Source of the DNA: Chytridium lagenaria
Lineage: Eukaryota; Chytridiomycota; Chytridiomycetes; Chytridiales; Chytridiaceae
Assembly: GCA_025449115.1 (NCBI GenBank)
Contig: JAHLKC010000029.1
Location: 273,473 to 337,472, forward strand
DNA: 64,000 bases
Direction of reading: 5' to 3'
Numbering within the stretch: the stretch's first letter is position 1; each line of letters opens with the position of its first letter. The position numbers and the translations under genes are program-made. The notes under the pieces were generated by a model. It was given only the letters and a program-made list of their open reading frames with translations. It did no database searches and was not told where the DNA came from. Shown here piece by piece: positions 11,590 to 22,569 of the stretch.

Positions 11590-14500
11590 ATGCCTCCTCC
11601 ACAGAGGCAGAAGAGACAGACCCAGAAAGCGAGGACTAGTCGACATTCTCTTTTGATCAGCGACGCAGTGAAGAGGTAAGGCGCGTGCGCACAGTTCCAA
11701 TCTAAGTCATACTCAGTGCAGAACAGCCGGATGACGACAGTGATTGCTCTTCCGAGTCAGATTTAACTTCGAGTTACTCATACAAGAGCTTATCATGCTC
11801 TTCGGAAAGCGACCTGGAAGACTCTGATGAGGATGAGATACGAAGTGCTCATGAGAAGGCTATTATGGGCACCAAAACCACTTTGAATGGCCCTATTACG
11901 ACGCATCGAAGCGCTGGAACGATGGCTGCTTGGATTTTGGCTACAGAGTCAAACGCAAACGGACTTCACCTTTTAAAGAAAAACGCGCTAGAGAAGCATA
12001 CAGGCTTTGGCTCGACCAGTCTCACGTCATCAGATATCGTTCGCCAAACTACGTTAACCAAAGTTGTTTCTTCAACACGACAACCCAAAAACGAAATTAA
12101 GGAGACTCGTGAAAACCGACAAGGCCTTCGCTATACAGGATTGACTCAAAGAACGGACCAACGACATCGTCAGGCAATCAAAAGGGGGCTGAAGGAAACT
12201 GGTGGAGGGATCCTACAATACATGAAACGATTGAAAAGAAGTGAAAACACCGTTAAGGAGGCTGTGGATCCAAAGGATTCGCGCATTGAGTTCGAGTTCG
12301 ATGAAAATGCAACAATTCCGAACAACGTGCCAGATGGAGATGGAAATGCAATTGTGGGGACGGAGTCGTTGGATGTTGATAACAAGACGATTTTTGATGC
12401 TATGAATTTCGACGTTAACATGGACTATGAGCCTGGATTGGTTCAAAATAACCACCTGCATCACCTAACGAAGGAGGGTAGCGCGGCTATTGACTCCATG
12501 AATGGCGAAACAAGCTGGTACAACGATTCCGCCATCAATGCTCCCCTCGAATACGTTTGCAAGAAGCAAAATATCGCTTTTATTAATTCGCTGAGTGTTT
12601 CCCATCCCGTTCCAAAAAGTAAGCTGTTTCATTTTAAAGCTCAAGCTGATAATACTCTTTAGTATCGTTGAACCGCCCACAAAACCGTACCGCTGGATTT
12701 AAAAAGTTCCTAACCCCAATTAATCGAGAAAGTCACTGGATTATTCTTTCGGGGGTTCTTGACGAAGAAAACCAGCGTTGGGACGTTGAAATATGGAATT
12801 CCTGTGATAGTACCCATCTTCTGTCTGGATTCTATCGTCGCCATTGTTTCGAACATATACAAGCATGGGTCAACTTTAGAACGATGTCGTCATATACATT
12901 TACGGAGCCAAAAGTTGCTTTTATGCCGCGACAGTTGGACTCTAGTAGTTGCGGAGCCTTTGCATTAGAGAGTGGTCTGCTTTTTGCTCATGGTCTTCAG
13001 TGGAGCTTTACTCCAATAATTCCATGGGGGGCTATGAATCTTCGAACGCATCAAATACGTATTGTTTATTCCCTTTTACACGCTCGTCTCGAAAATTTCA
13101 ATGAGGCCACCCAAGGGTTTGAAATCACGCCTCTGACATCACAAGTGCAATTGCCGACATTTTCGAACGATGGCGAGGCTGGGGTAGACGCTAAAAACCC
13201 CTCTATGGCTGCAGAAGATGAAAACGTGATGAACAACAAAATTTCGGCGCTTCTGCAAGCATCCCCTCGCGGCTCACGTTGCCTGGAGGATGCTCTTATG
13301 CAAACTTCACAAGATATAGAGACGTTAAAGAAGGAAAATGAGGAGGGGAGGACTATTTGGATTATTTATGCAGTCAAAACTGCATTAACCCTTATTTTGG
13401 GTGATCCACAAACATCTCGAGATGAAGTATATAAGTGAGTGATATTCAACATGTTTATTTTCGTCACCTTTAATTAATCTTAAACAGATATGTTGCTCAA
13501 ATATTCATTCCTGACGCTGGACCCTGGAGTGCTCGCCGCATTCGCCGAATGGTCCTTTATTATCTCGTCAATCGGAGGGCTCTTCCTGATAAGCGTGGCA
13601 AGCACGGAAACCGAATGTCTATCTTAAACATACCTGAGGTGTCAAAGCCGTTGGACGCGTGGTTAGAGACTCGCCACAAATTTACGATTGAAGATGCGAC
13701 AAAGTGGGTGAACATCTACCTGCGAGAGTGTAGATTGTTGAGTGACAAGGAGTCTGTAACTCAACAAACCGTACGGCGCAAACTCAAAGGTCTCGGCTAC
13801 ATGAAAATGATGAAGAAGAAGGGGATTTATATTGATGGTCACGAGAGACCTGATGTTGTGAGAGCTCGCGGCCACTACCTAGACCGAATGGCAGCGATGG
13901 AGCCCCAGAAGGCGCTGTTTTCCTCATCATCATCTTCCGATCAACTTGATTTGGCCGCGCTCCCTCAGAACGGGCCACGAATCATAGATGTTTATCAAGA
14001 TGAAACCGTGTGCTACTTTAATGACAGCGGGAAGTTCTTTTGGGGAAAGAAGGGCGACACAATTCTGGAACCAAAGACCCCCGGTGTTGGCGTCATGATA
14101 TCAGACTTTATTTGTGAAGACGTTGGATTATTGCAATATACAAGCCATGACGGCATCGGTGAATCTGCGAGGGTGGCCATGGTTATTGGAAATGGCCAAG
14201 ATGGTTATTTCAAAGGCGATGACGTGTGCCAGCAGCTACAGCATGCGATCACTATCTTCAAGAAGGCTTTTCCTGGATGCATCGGGAATTTTATTTACGA
14301 TAACAGCACCAATCACTGTTCCGTTCCAAGTGATGCTTTGGTGGTGTCGAGAGTGGCTTGGAGGTCGGGGGTCAACAGAGTGTGATGCGCGCCACAGAGT
14401 ATGTTCATGCTAGCCAGCGAGAGCTACCAGTAGCCCTGCAAGTGAAGATTAAACAAGACCTCGTGTTCACAGAAGGTGTATTGAAGGGACAGCCAAAAGG

Positions 14501-15486
14501 ATGCCAGGTGATATTGGGAGAAAGAGGACTGCTAAGAGATGGCTTAAGGTTTCAATGCGAACGTAAGTTTATGATATATCGTTGCCGATGCTCAATCGTT
14601 TGCCCTATTGACTTATTTCTTTTGGTCTAAATACAGAATGCAGAACTGCGTCCCATCTCCGACCACGCAATCATGCCGTTTCCAACAACTGTTGTGGATA
14701 TCGTATTCTCGAGCTCGAACCCGACTTTGCAAGAGTACCTATGGTTACCATTGAAGAAATCGCGACCTTCAACGGCCAAATGTTGACGATACTCCCAAAG
14801 TATCACTGTGAGTTAAATCCTATTGAATTTACGTGGGCAGAATTAAAACGACGGCTACGTAACCGACGATTTCTAAACGTTGATCCGGAGGGTTTCATTA
14901 AAGAAATTCAGGATAAGCTTGCTGATATTCCACTTCATTACTTTAGAAGGTAACCCAATGCCAGACGCGTATTTTATTAAACACATCTTATAGGTGCTTT
15001 CGGCATGTGCATCGGTGGATGGATGGCTACAAATTGGGGTTGACAGGAAAAATGCTGCAATCAACGGTTAAGAAATACCATTCCCACCGAAAAATCCCTG
15101 CAACTGAGGTGTATAGCGCGGCTGCACCAGTGGTTCCGAACGGCCAAGATTTTACGAATATTGTCAGCAAGCGTCGGAAAACGAAGGCGGATGTGGTGAT
15201 CAAAAACCGCCGTGGAATGGACATGGCCATGGAACTGTTGGGAAGCATTGATTATGCTTCAGCAGCCTCAGTGGCGGAGAGAGAAGCGGATGTGGACACA
15301 AAAGAGGCTGCCATCCGACGGAGGATCCGAAAAGTTAATACTTCAAACGAGGCTGGGACAAAACGTATTTATAGATGTAAGATATGCAACGCTGTTGGTC
15401 ACAACAAACAGAAATGCCCAAGCAAGAACCGTGATACAGGAGAGGCAACAGGAAAGAAGGAGACAAGGAATCGTCTGGCTCATTGA
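11590..15486 (+). CDS. Transposon protein: Ulp1-type protease fused to DDE transposase and zinc knuckle
   Basis: A single spliced gene. It opens with a basic then Ser/Asp/Glu-rich N-terminus (ATG 11590; intron about 11676-11721, phase uncertain by one base). A Ulp1/C48-like protease region (12663-13110) follows, with HWIIL, IWNSCDS, PRQLDSSSCGAFALE, giving the His, Asp/Asn, Gln and Cys expected of SUMO-type proteases. After the intron 13435-13487 come a helix-turn-helix region (13.5-13.85 kb) and a DDE domain: IIDVYQDETV (first D), FIYDNSTNHC (second D) and LPKYHCELNPIEFTWAELKRR (E). A last part has WMDGYKLGLTGK and KKYHSH, then a CCHC knuckle (CKICNAVGHNKQKC). Other introns: 12619-12662, 14563-14636, 14950-14993. 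One break near 14354 (GCTTGG, missing T) separates two parts of the DDE domain. No stop separates protease and transposase once the introns are removed, so I infer one polyprotein or fusion. DDE proteins with this signature are common in fungi; the fused protease is the unusual part. Confidence 0.75.
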
Positions 15487-15629
15487 ATGTTTTTATTCCA
15501 ATCAATAAAGAAAACATCTCGTTAAAAAAAAAACATCACTGGTTTAGATATGTCCAGAGGTAATCCACTAATCAACAATAAATCAATACAAGTTGCATGT
15601 AAATGGTGAAGCTTACATTGTGTAAAGGT

Positions 15630-15986
15630 ATCAACTGACCAGCTTGAGTGCTCCAAAGGGGTTCCCTCAAGCACAAATACCGTTGCGGTCGAGTATTTCT
15701 GATACTGTGAAGCATATTAGAAATTGCATGGAAGTCACTCACTCACGGATGCTCGTCTAACTGACTTCAACTGATCTTGCTTATTAATAAACCTGACCAC
15801 CCCAACCCGGTTATGAAGACCTCCTTCGAGCCCCAAATCAAGTGCTGCAACCATTCCGACAATACATGTTGACCTCCCGTTTATCAGCTTGCAGCACTTG
15901 AAACATGGCTTAGGATTGTAGTCCACATCCAGGTATGTTCCCTTCTCAATGATAACTTGGTCCCCTGGTCTAGACTCTTTCCGCAT
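15630..15986 (-). CDS. Small unknown gene inside the transposon, opposite strand
   Basis: The minus-strand frame from the ATG at 15986 (MRKESRPGDQVIIEKGTYLDV) is 83 codons and protein-like, with a Cys pair in KPCFKCCKLINGRSTC. A plausible GT-AG intron near 15700-15745 (donor GTGAGTGAGT) joins it to a second open stretch reading YQKYSTATVFVLEGTPLEHS. It converges with the transposase gene. I do not recognise a family. It may be a second transposon gene or host cargo captured by the element. Confidence 0.35.
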
Positions 15987-16381
15987 CCTTCTTGATGTTT
16001 AGCGCAAATGCGGCCCGCATTTGTTTGCGTCAAGGCCAACTATAGTGATCTTCGAAAAATTCCAGCTCCATAGTGTCCAGTTAATTTTTTTTGAAAATTT
16101 TTTTGTCCGAAATCTCATGAAAGCATTTGACCTCTATTTCTCTTTTATTGCATTTATTAAAGGCCCGTTACACTCACTCGAAGAAAATTCGGCAACATCG
16201 CAGCGATCTGAATGAACCATCAACCAACCCTGTAGGCCAATGTTACACAAGAATACCCAAAAAATTGGCGCCTTACAAATATCTTCGTTTTTCTATGCTG
16301 CATCGATTGGTCTTAGTAACTTGGGGGGGGTCTGTTAATAATTTCCTGGGATTTTGACCCTCAAAGATTTTTTTTTTTTTG

Positions 16382-16406
16382 GGATGACTCTTAGTGTCAC
16401 GCACTG
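16382..16406 (-). repeat. Right terminal inverted repeat of the transposon
   Basis: The exact reverse complement of 11119-11143, followed by TA at 16407-16408. A run of 13 T lies just inside it. Confidence 0.9.
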
Positions 16407-16408
16407 TA

Positions 16409-16665
16409 CGTAAGAAAAAAGTCGAAATGATAATACACGAAATATTACATAAAATCGTAGAGAAAAAAAATGAAGGGAAAAGAAAACAAAAAAAAAATAC
16501 GAAAGAAAATGTCCTGTATATTTTGTACGCTCTCTTACACGGAAACAAATTCAGCCGTATAAAACTAACGCAAGGCTTGCATCAGAAGCTATAAGTATTT
16601 AAGAACCAAATATACCATTTAGAACTGCAATCTCATCTTGTACGAGCCCGGTTGGTGTGGAAAAG
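16409..16665. other. A-rich spacer right of the transposon
   Basis: It contains long A/G-rich stretches (16450-16505) and no credible coding frame. It probably holds the 3' region of the minus-strand gene that ends at 16666. Confidence 0.45.
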
Positions 16666-17158
16666 CTATAAGCACGGCTGTCTTTCCCTTGGAACTGTCA
16701 TGACTTGAAAGCGATAGAAGGAAGCGTAGCGCACGTCTATGCGTCTCCGGGTTTGATAGGGGCGGTACTGGGGGCATGCATGGCCGGGGCGTCCTGCTTT
16801 CACAGTTAGTATAGGATCCCATCCACACAAATTAAACAAAGAAGGTGACAGAATTCTTACGACTTCTGTAGCTCCAACCGATGGAATTTTGGGATACTCT
16901 GGCTCGCCTAGGTTCACGCCACAGTGCACCTTTCTTGATCGCTCTGTTTAGTTTTATCCTGCCCGCAGGAGCCTTGCCCTTAGGAACTTTCGTAGGAGCC
17001 TTGCGCTTAAGAGCCGTCGTCACGGTCCGCCCAATAGCCGCACTTCCGCTCGAAGATGTCGTCGCCCCAGTGTTCGCAGCAGCCGCACTTGGGCTCGAAG
17101 GCGCCTTGGGGTCGACTGTCAGGGCAACGACGTCTGAATTCGATGCCATCGGTGCCAT
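16666..17158 (-). CDS. Hypothetical basic Ala/Lys/Arg-rich protein
   Basis: The ATG at 17158 opens MAPMASNSDVVALTVDPKAP, followed by an Ala/Ser/Thr-rich linker and a strongly basic segment (ALKRKAPTKVPKGKAPAGRI). A short intron (donor GTAAGAATTC near 16862, acceptor near 16801) joins an Arg-rich second exon (YQTRRRIDVRYASFYRFQ) ending at TAG 16666-16668. The composition suggests a nucleic-acid-binding or ribosome-associated tail, but there is no family motif. The splice choice decides the C-terminus; another frame of the first exon is also open, so confidence is modest. Confidence 0.4.
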
Positions 17159-17226
17159 CTAAGACCGTACAAAATTTCGCACTTAATGCTCCCCTTTTAC
17201 TAAATATTCTCTATCTCTTTTTGGAG

Positions 17227-17973
17227 TTATAGTGCCCACGCCGAATCGTATTTTTGAGCGTCGAAGCTTCGGCCTTTTTTAGTGGGGTCCCTAATGTCCC
17301 CCTCATACTCAAAAAGATGGTCGGGGTCTTTGCCTTTGACCAACTCGTCTTTTTCATCGATGGCCCCAAGATGTTTGTCTCGACCGGCTTTAGAAGTCAA
17401 GTCCAAGGCTTCATTGCTAATCTTATCCACCTTGATCTACATGTGGAGAGAACATATAGAACATAAAGGGATTAGGATAAATTAAAAAAGAAAAGAAACT
17501 GTAAGGCTTACAGCAATAACTCCGCGTTTACTGTCGGCGTATCTGAGTGCCGCCGCGGGGTCGTCGGTGAAGGAAGTGAACGGAGACGGCTTTTTTGTTA
17601 TTTGCAACGTGCAGAAGTGGATCGGCAAAGGTCCCCGTTGTAACTCCGGTTCGGTAAGTAGGGTGTAACAGACCATCGACCTTCAAAGACTCATGGTTAT
17701 TCGCCGTTATGGCTCGAAATATGACTCTACTGCCACTGGAGGAACTTGAGGGTCCGCCAGTCCTCCCTGAATTAACAATCTTTTGAGCTGCCTTCATGAT
17801 ATTGATGCCCTGTCTGGACTGGAAACACCAGAATGGAAGAGATGAGAATGGGTGAAGGACGACACCTTGAAGGAAGAGCAATGTAAGCCTACCAAGGGGT
17901 TGATGACGGGGACGGCAGCCACCAGACAACAGTGTGCCAGAAGGACGATAAGCAGCCTATAGATGAGAGACAT
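17227..17973 (-). CDS. Secreted protein with possible ADP-ribosyltransferase-like motifs
   Basis: The ATG at 17973 opens a clear signal peptide (MSLIYRLLIVLLAHCCLVAA), followed by an intron of about 75 nt and the mature part. In order it contains FRAIT (an Arg at the position of the ART R motif), TSFTDDPAAALRYA (resembling the central S-T-S segment), and an acidic DEKDE near the C-terminus where an E-x-E motif would lie. This order resembles R-S-E-type mono-ADP-ribosyltransferase folds, but overall similarity is weak and I make no toxin claim. A second intron lies near 17431-17516. A one-base break occurs in the A-run near 17598, with the conserved motif continuing in the next frame. A secreted effector-like role is an inference. 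The alternative is a lineage-specific secreted protein of unknown fold. Confidence 0.4.
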
Positions 17974-19241
17974 TGCAGATGAGCGAAGGGCTCCTCTCCA
18001 TGCTTATATTTATAAACATAAATATGTGTATTTAAATATAATAAATTTATAAACTATTAATGCAAGCCTAAGCATCAAGAGTAATAAGACACGATCGATT
18101 AATATTATGCTTTGAGGTGGGTGCAAAACTTCAAGTCGCTGCCACGCGACACACCTGGTTGACCAAAGTCCAAAAGTATTAATCTCCCAACCATTCAAGA
18201 GACTCTGCTGGTGCTGCCCAGAACCACAGACACAATAAAAACCTTCCGAAAATTAATTATTGAAAATTTAGTGGCCATGCAGGTGTCTCATACAGATTAC
18301 AGCAACCTGCGCCATCTGTTTTTATGACAGACAGGACGAATAAATGATCGGAGTGAATTAAATCATGATAAATCTTATTAATATTATTAGTTCAGGTGAT
18401 ATTTAATTGTATGGTTGTAAATATTTATTTATTTACACTAATAGATGTAAAAGTGCAATCTTTTTCCCTGCCGCTGTCCTTGCTCGTAAACACCAGAAAT
18501 GCCTGAAACATCAGGATGCCTGTTCCGCGTGGTTATGTTTTCATCCCCTTTATTTTTTGATTCCTTTGATCATTTGGGACCAAAGCGGTTTCTTTGTTGC
18601 AGCACCTCCAGCGTGTTTATCAACAACATGCGCTTCCTTGTGAAGCTGTTGCCGAGCGCTTTCTATATATTTCGCCGCATTTGTTTTTCTATTAAACGTA
18701 GTGTTTCTGTCAGCTGTTAGCGCGTTATGGTTCTCTTGCATTTGTTTAATTCTTTTTTTTCTTGTAATATTTACAACAGGGTGGATTTTTGAATTTAAAA
18801 ATAAAAAAAAAGTGTAATTTAAGTATAGTGTGTAGTAAGATATTGAAGGTCATGGACTCAATTAGGATATGAAGAAAAAGTTGATCACTAGCGTATGTAA
18901 AAAACAAAATCAAAAAGTCGCGCGCATATTAACATTTCCCTGTAAAGCGACATGAAGACAGAAAGGAAGTTAACGTTGCGGGAGAGGTCGGCGTCAAAGA
19001 CTTCGCCAAAGCGTTCGACTTCGCATTAAAACGAAAGCAGCTTTTCCTAATCTTCAGCACCCTGCACAAACGCCTCTAATCATTTAGATAACAATGTGGG
19101 TCAAATATGAGGGATATTGAGCATATAATTGGCATATAGTCAATGTAAAGCAGAGTGCGGAGGGAGAAAGATATAACAAGCAAATGCATAATTGCTAAAT
19201 AAAAACAGAATGAAGAGGATAAAAATATAAGACAAAAAAAT
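17974..19241. other. Intergenic region with no well-supported gene
   Basis: AT-rich DNA. A 63-codon minus-strand frame (18550-18741, starting MQENHNALTADRN) is charged and protein-like but has no family match or splice context, so I do not call it a gene. The part next to 17973 should carry the promoter of the secreted protein; the part near 19100-19241 should be the 3' region of the next gene. Confidence 0.45.
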
Positions 19242-20991
19242 TCATCTTCGGTATGAGAACCCTGTACCCTCATCATCTTCTTCCTCCACCATATTCCCTT
19301 CAAGCTCAACGTCATCAAAATTGACATCTAGCTCGTCCTCCTCTTTTACACGACTCGATAAATTCGTGTAGTTAGAATAGAGGTACATACGCTCCAACCT
19401 CGAAATCACTGTTTTAAATCTTCCCAGAATGTTATCATAGCCAAGGTATCGTGCGACCACGAATCCCACAAGCAGAGCAAGCGCCAGTGTCAAGCCGAGG
19501 AAGACGGGGAACATGGAGAGGTGGTAAGCGTATGACGTCTTTGGGGTCGTTTTCTTTGGCAATTCTACAACAAGTTTCGCCAAGCTTACAAGAGGTTGTA
19601 TATGCTAAAAAGTTGAAGTCAACAGCCACGTTCGCGAGTGAAGCAGCGAGACATTTTAAAAACCAATACATACACGTTCTAGTAGTGGCAAAACATGCTC
19701 CTTCTTTGGAAAATACGATTTATCTTTAGTGCCGATTTGAACGATCAGAGAAAAAACACCGGCTTCATCAAAAGTCCAGTCAATCTCTGATCCAGATATG
19801 GTCTTATTTAAAATCTCGTATGCAGTTCCGTAATCATATTTTCTCTCCGAAGACTTCAGGGCTTCCTGCATCGTCTCGGTTATCATATCATATACTTTTA
19901 AGTCGTTCTTGTGCATCAGCCAACTCTTCTTATCCTCTCTGTGCGTTTTCAAGAATGACTTATGATACATGTAGGGCACAATAAGTCTCGAATGCTTAAC
20001 AGGTATTAATTACAGTTAATGTAAATCAAAGTACCTCAAATTCTGACCTGGCATGGAAAAAAACAGCCGCCTTAAACTGATGGCGTAGGATTAAATCACG
20101 AAGAGCCTTGGTCTCTGGCTCCGAGAAAGGCTCCGGACCGCGATAAAGATCACTACAAGAGTCGGTATAACCATCATCAGTCGTCTTTGCGTCCCATTTC
20201 ATTCCCAATTATGCCCCAAGTTCACACCCATATGGCTGATGTTATGGCAAGATCTGGCAGTGTTTTTTGCAACTTTTTCCTTATCTTTAAACAGTAAGAG
20301 CAAGATCGGTAAGCGGACTTTGTATACCTTCATGATCTTGTAGAATACGGACTCGCTCCAAACCGTCCGGATTAAGTACCGGCACCATTACAAATCTAAA
20401 ATGCTTTTAGAAATATATATATTCAGGTAAATACCTTGTGGTATTTAAAAGACTTGAAATGGGCTGCTCCATATAATTTGTCAACAAATGTCGAAGGAAA
20501 TACATGACTTCCATCATCCCGAGAACCTTCAAAAAGTAATGTCAGCCAGGTCCATTAAATTCATAACAAAGTGATGTTCTCACCTCTCTCGGTTGTGTAA
20601 GGCCACTCATTAAAATTGAAGGCCGAAGGTCGACCCCAATATGCCCCTCCTTCGTCCGAGGCCTGTGGGCAACAGTGACGCACGGTATCTCGCTAGAATG
20701 CACGCAAGAATATTTCGTCAGAGTAGTCCCATCAAATTCGCATCGATGAAAGAGATTTCTCCAGCATCTCTTCTTACTTTCCATCCGTTGACGTTCCCAA
20801 GCTTTCGTAATCGACAAGGTCGGGGAATCTTCAGCCACATCCTTCAATTTCGCCACCACTTCAGAATAGGTAAAAAAAGTATTCAGCAAAGAGCCTTTTA
20901 AGAAGTCTCCTTTCATCCATTCATCCACAGCTTCGCCAGTGTTAGCAGTTGCATGCAGAGCAAGAGCTGAGATCAGCCAATACCACCACAT
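19242..20991 (-). CDS. Membrane-anchored M14 carboxypeptidase-like protein, probably inactive
   Basis: The ATG at 20991 opens a signal peptide (MWWYWLISALALHATA). M14 metallocarboxypeptidase signatures follow over several exons: SGLTQPRE near 20595, VMVPVLNPDGLERV near 20360, GVNLGHNWEMKWD near 20210, SCSDLYRGPEPFSEPETKALRDL, and AAVFFHARSE near 20050. A transmembrane segment (LSMFPVFLGLTLALALLVGFVV) and an acidic cytosolic tail end the protein. In active enzymes the first zinc ligand is the His of an H-x-x-E motif; here the position reads Gln (QPRE). The C-terminal catalytic Glu region reads SLIVQIG. So zinc binding and catalysis look impaired. The topology is type I, in the secretory pathway. 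Several short introns are needed (for example near 20401-20440 and 19585-19680). The start lies only 77 bp from the end of the next gene. Confidence 0.6.
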
Positions 20992-21068
20992 TCTATCAAA
21001 TTAACTTTTGTTCCAAAAAAATTTATTTTTGGACTTCAAAAGACAACGAGACTCTACAAACAAAATAT

Positions 21069-22448
21069 CTAGTTTCCCTTTCCTGCAGCCAACTCCTTCT
21101 GCTTTTGCTTGATAAAGTCCTGCTTGCTCATGACAACTCCAGAAGCAGACCGAATCATTCCAGGACCAAGTGCCTTCTTCTTTTTTTCTCCACAACCTTA
21201 TCCTCAACCTCCTCCTCCTCCTCATCGCCATCACGGCGCTTCTTGTCCTTCTTCAAACGGTTCTGCCTGAGTTTCTCGGATGGGCGAGAACCAGTCTTTT
21301 TCTCCCAATTTGGGGTGGCAGGAACCGGGGAGCCCTTATTGGTAAAAGTGACCTCCTCCTCAAGACCATCGTAATCCTCTTCCTCGTAGTCGTAGTCCGG
21401 AATGAATTCTTCGCGAACAATCTTTTCCTTCTTGGTAAAAGCCTTTCCGGTCACCAAACTGTAGCCGAATTTCACAATGGAGATGGGGAGCTGGAAGACC
21501 AAAGTGTCTAGAATCTTGGGACGCTCAAGCTTGGGCGGTGCATATCCGGTATTGGCAGACTCTGTTTCTTCAGTCTCCTTGCCCTTGGAAAGATCAGAAA
21601 TCATTTTGAGAATTTCTGCCGGAGGAACATTGCTCTTAATGGCCTTCTTAATCGCTGGTGTTTCGGCAATGCCAGCGCGCTTAAGCTTTTTACGGATCTG
21701 CGAGTAGGTGATCTGGCTACCGTCAACGTCTTCATCTTCCTCAGTGGCAGTATTCTTTTTTTGGAAGAACAATACCCATGAGGTGAGGTACTGTGCGAAG
21801 CTTATCATTCCAATCATGAAAGTGACGATAAATCCTACACCAGGCTTGTAACTGTAGAAGAGTAAGGCATTTGTCTGAAGAATATATTTTACCGAGTTAA
21901 GAAGTATCCAGTGCCTCTCCACCGTGGGATACCACGGTTGCGGTGACGGTCGTATCGCTCCCGCATGCCCTCATCCTTAAGGATTGTGTTAATAGAGGTA
22001 AGAAGCGCATATCTATTTTATCACCAAAGCAAGAAGTATTAGTAAAAGAAAAGGAAGTCCACAAGTCCTTGGGAGCAAATTCAAAACCAAAGCGATGCTA
22101 GAAGAAAGCCTGAAAAAGCAACTAACAATTCCCCAGCCTTTGGGTCGGGATTCTTGTCGGGGTGAAGGGTGAGGGAGAGCTTGCGGTAGGCCTTGGTGAG
22201 CTCCGAAGGTGTAGCCGAGGGCGAAATCTCCAAAATAGTGTAAAAGTCGACCTTGTTCCCCTTTTCATCTTTCTCGCCCTTAATCTTGACCAACCTGTCG
22301 TACTATTGAACCATCATTCAAAGTCAATACCGCAAATCGCTCACTCCAACCCTACCAAGTCAAAGATCTCAAAGTCTTCCTGATCCCATGCAAAGACTGT
22401 GCAGGCCAGCGCGAGCAGCACAACCAGGAAGGATGTTCCGATCCTCAT
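21069..22448 (-). CDS. ER membrane J-domain protein, ERJ5/DNAJC1-like
   Basis: Co-chaperone that recruits Hsp70 at the endoplasmic reticulum. The ATG at 22448 gives a signal sequence ([20 protein letters not shown]). The J domain follows after an intron near 22305-22351, with [34 protein letters not shown] containing the HPD motif needed to stimulate Hsp70. A second intron separates [18 protein letters not shown], and another (about 21860-21900) precedes a transmembrane segment ([19 protein letters not shown]). The rest is a long charged cytosolic tail, acidic then Lys-rich. One base is missing in the A-run near 21188 (Lys-rich KKKK segment), shifting the last about 35 codons; the original frame continues to TAG at 21069-21071. 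The layout (signal, luminal J domain, membrane span, charged tail) fits ERJ5/ERdj1 better than Sec63. Confidence 0.75.
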
Positions 22449-22569
22449 CTTTCCAAACTGCTAATCGGAGCTTTGGAAAAAAAAAAAGAATTCCAGGTTC
22501 GCTTTTTTCACCTTGATTTCAAGTAATAATTTATTATAGACACATGAGGCCAACACGTTTTAAAGTCTT

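Larger units (their letters stand above)
11119..16406 (+). mobile_element. Complete Tc1/mariner-superfamily DNA transposon with Ulp1 domain
   Basis: A 5,288-bp element bounded by inverted repeats that begin CAGTGCGTGACACTAAGAG on both ends (identical over 25 bp). It is flanked on both sides by TA (11117-11118 and 16407-16408), the usual target-site duplication of Tc1/mariner-type elements. It carries one long spliced plus-strand gene (11590-15486) with a protease domain, a DDE transposase and a zinc knuckle, and a short minus-strand reading region near its right end. The perfect ends and the flanking TA show an intact insertion. The frame carries few breaks, so the copy may be fairly young. 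Confidence 0.85.

Noticed and set aside
18550..18741. 63-codon minus-strand frame (MQENHNALTADRN)
   Set aside because: Protein-like but isolated, with no family, intron or promoter support.
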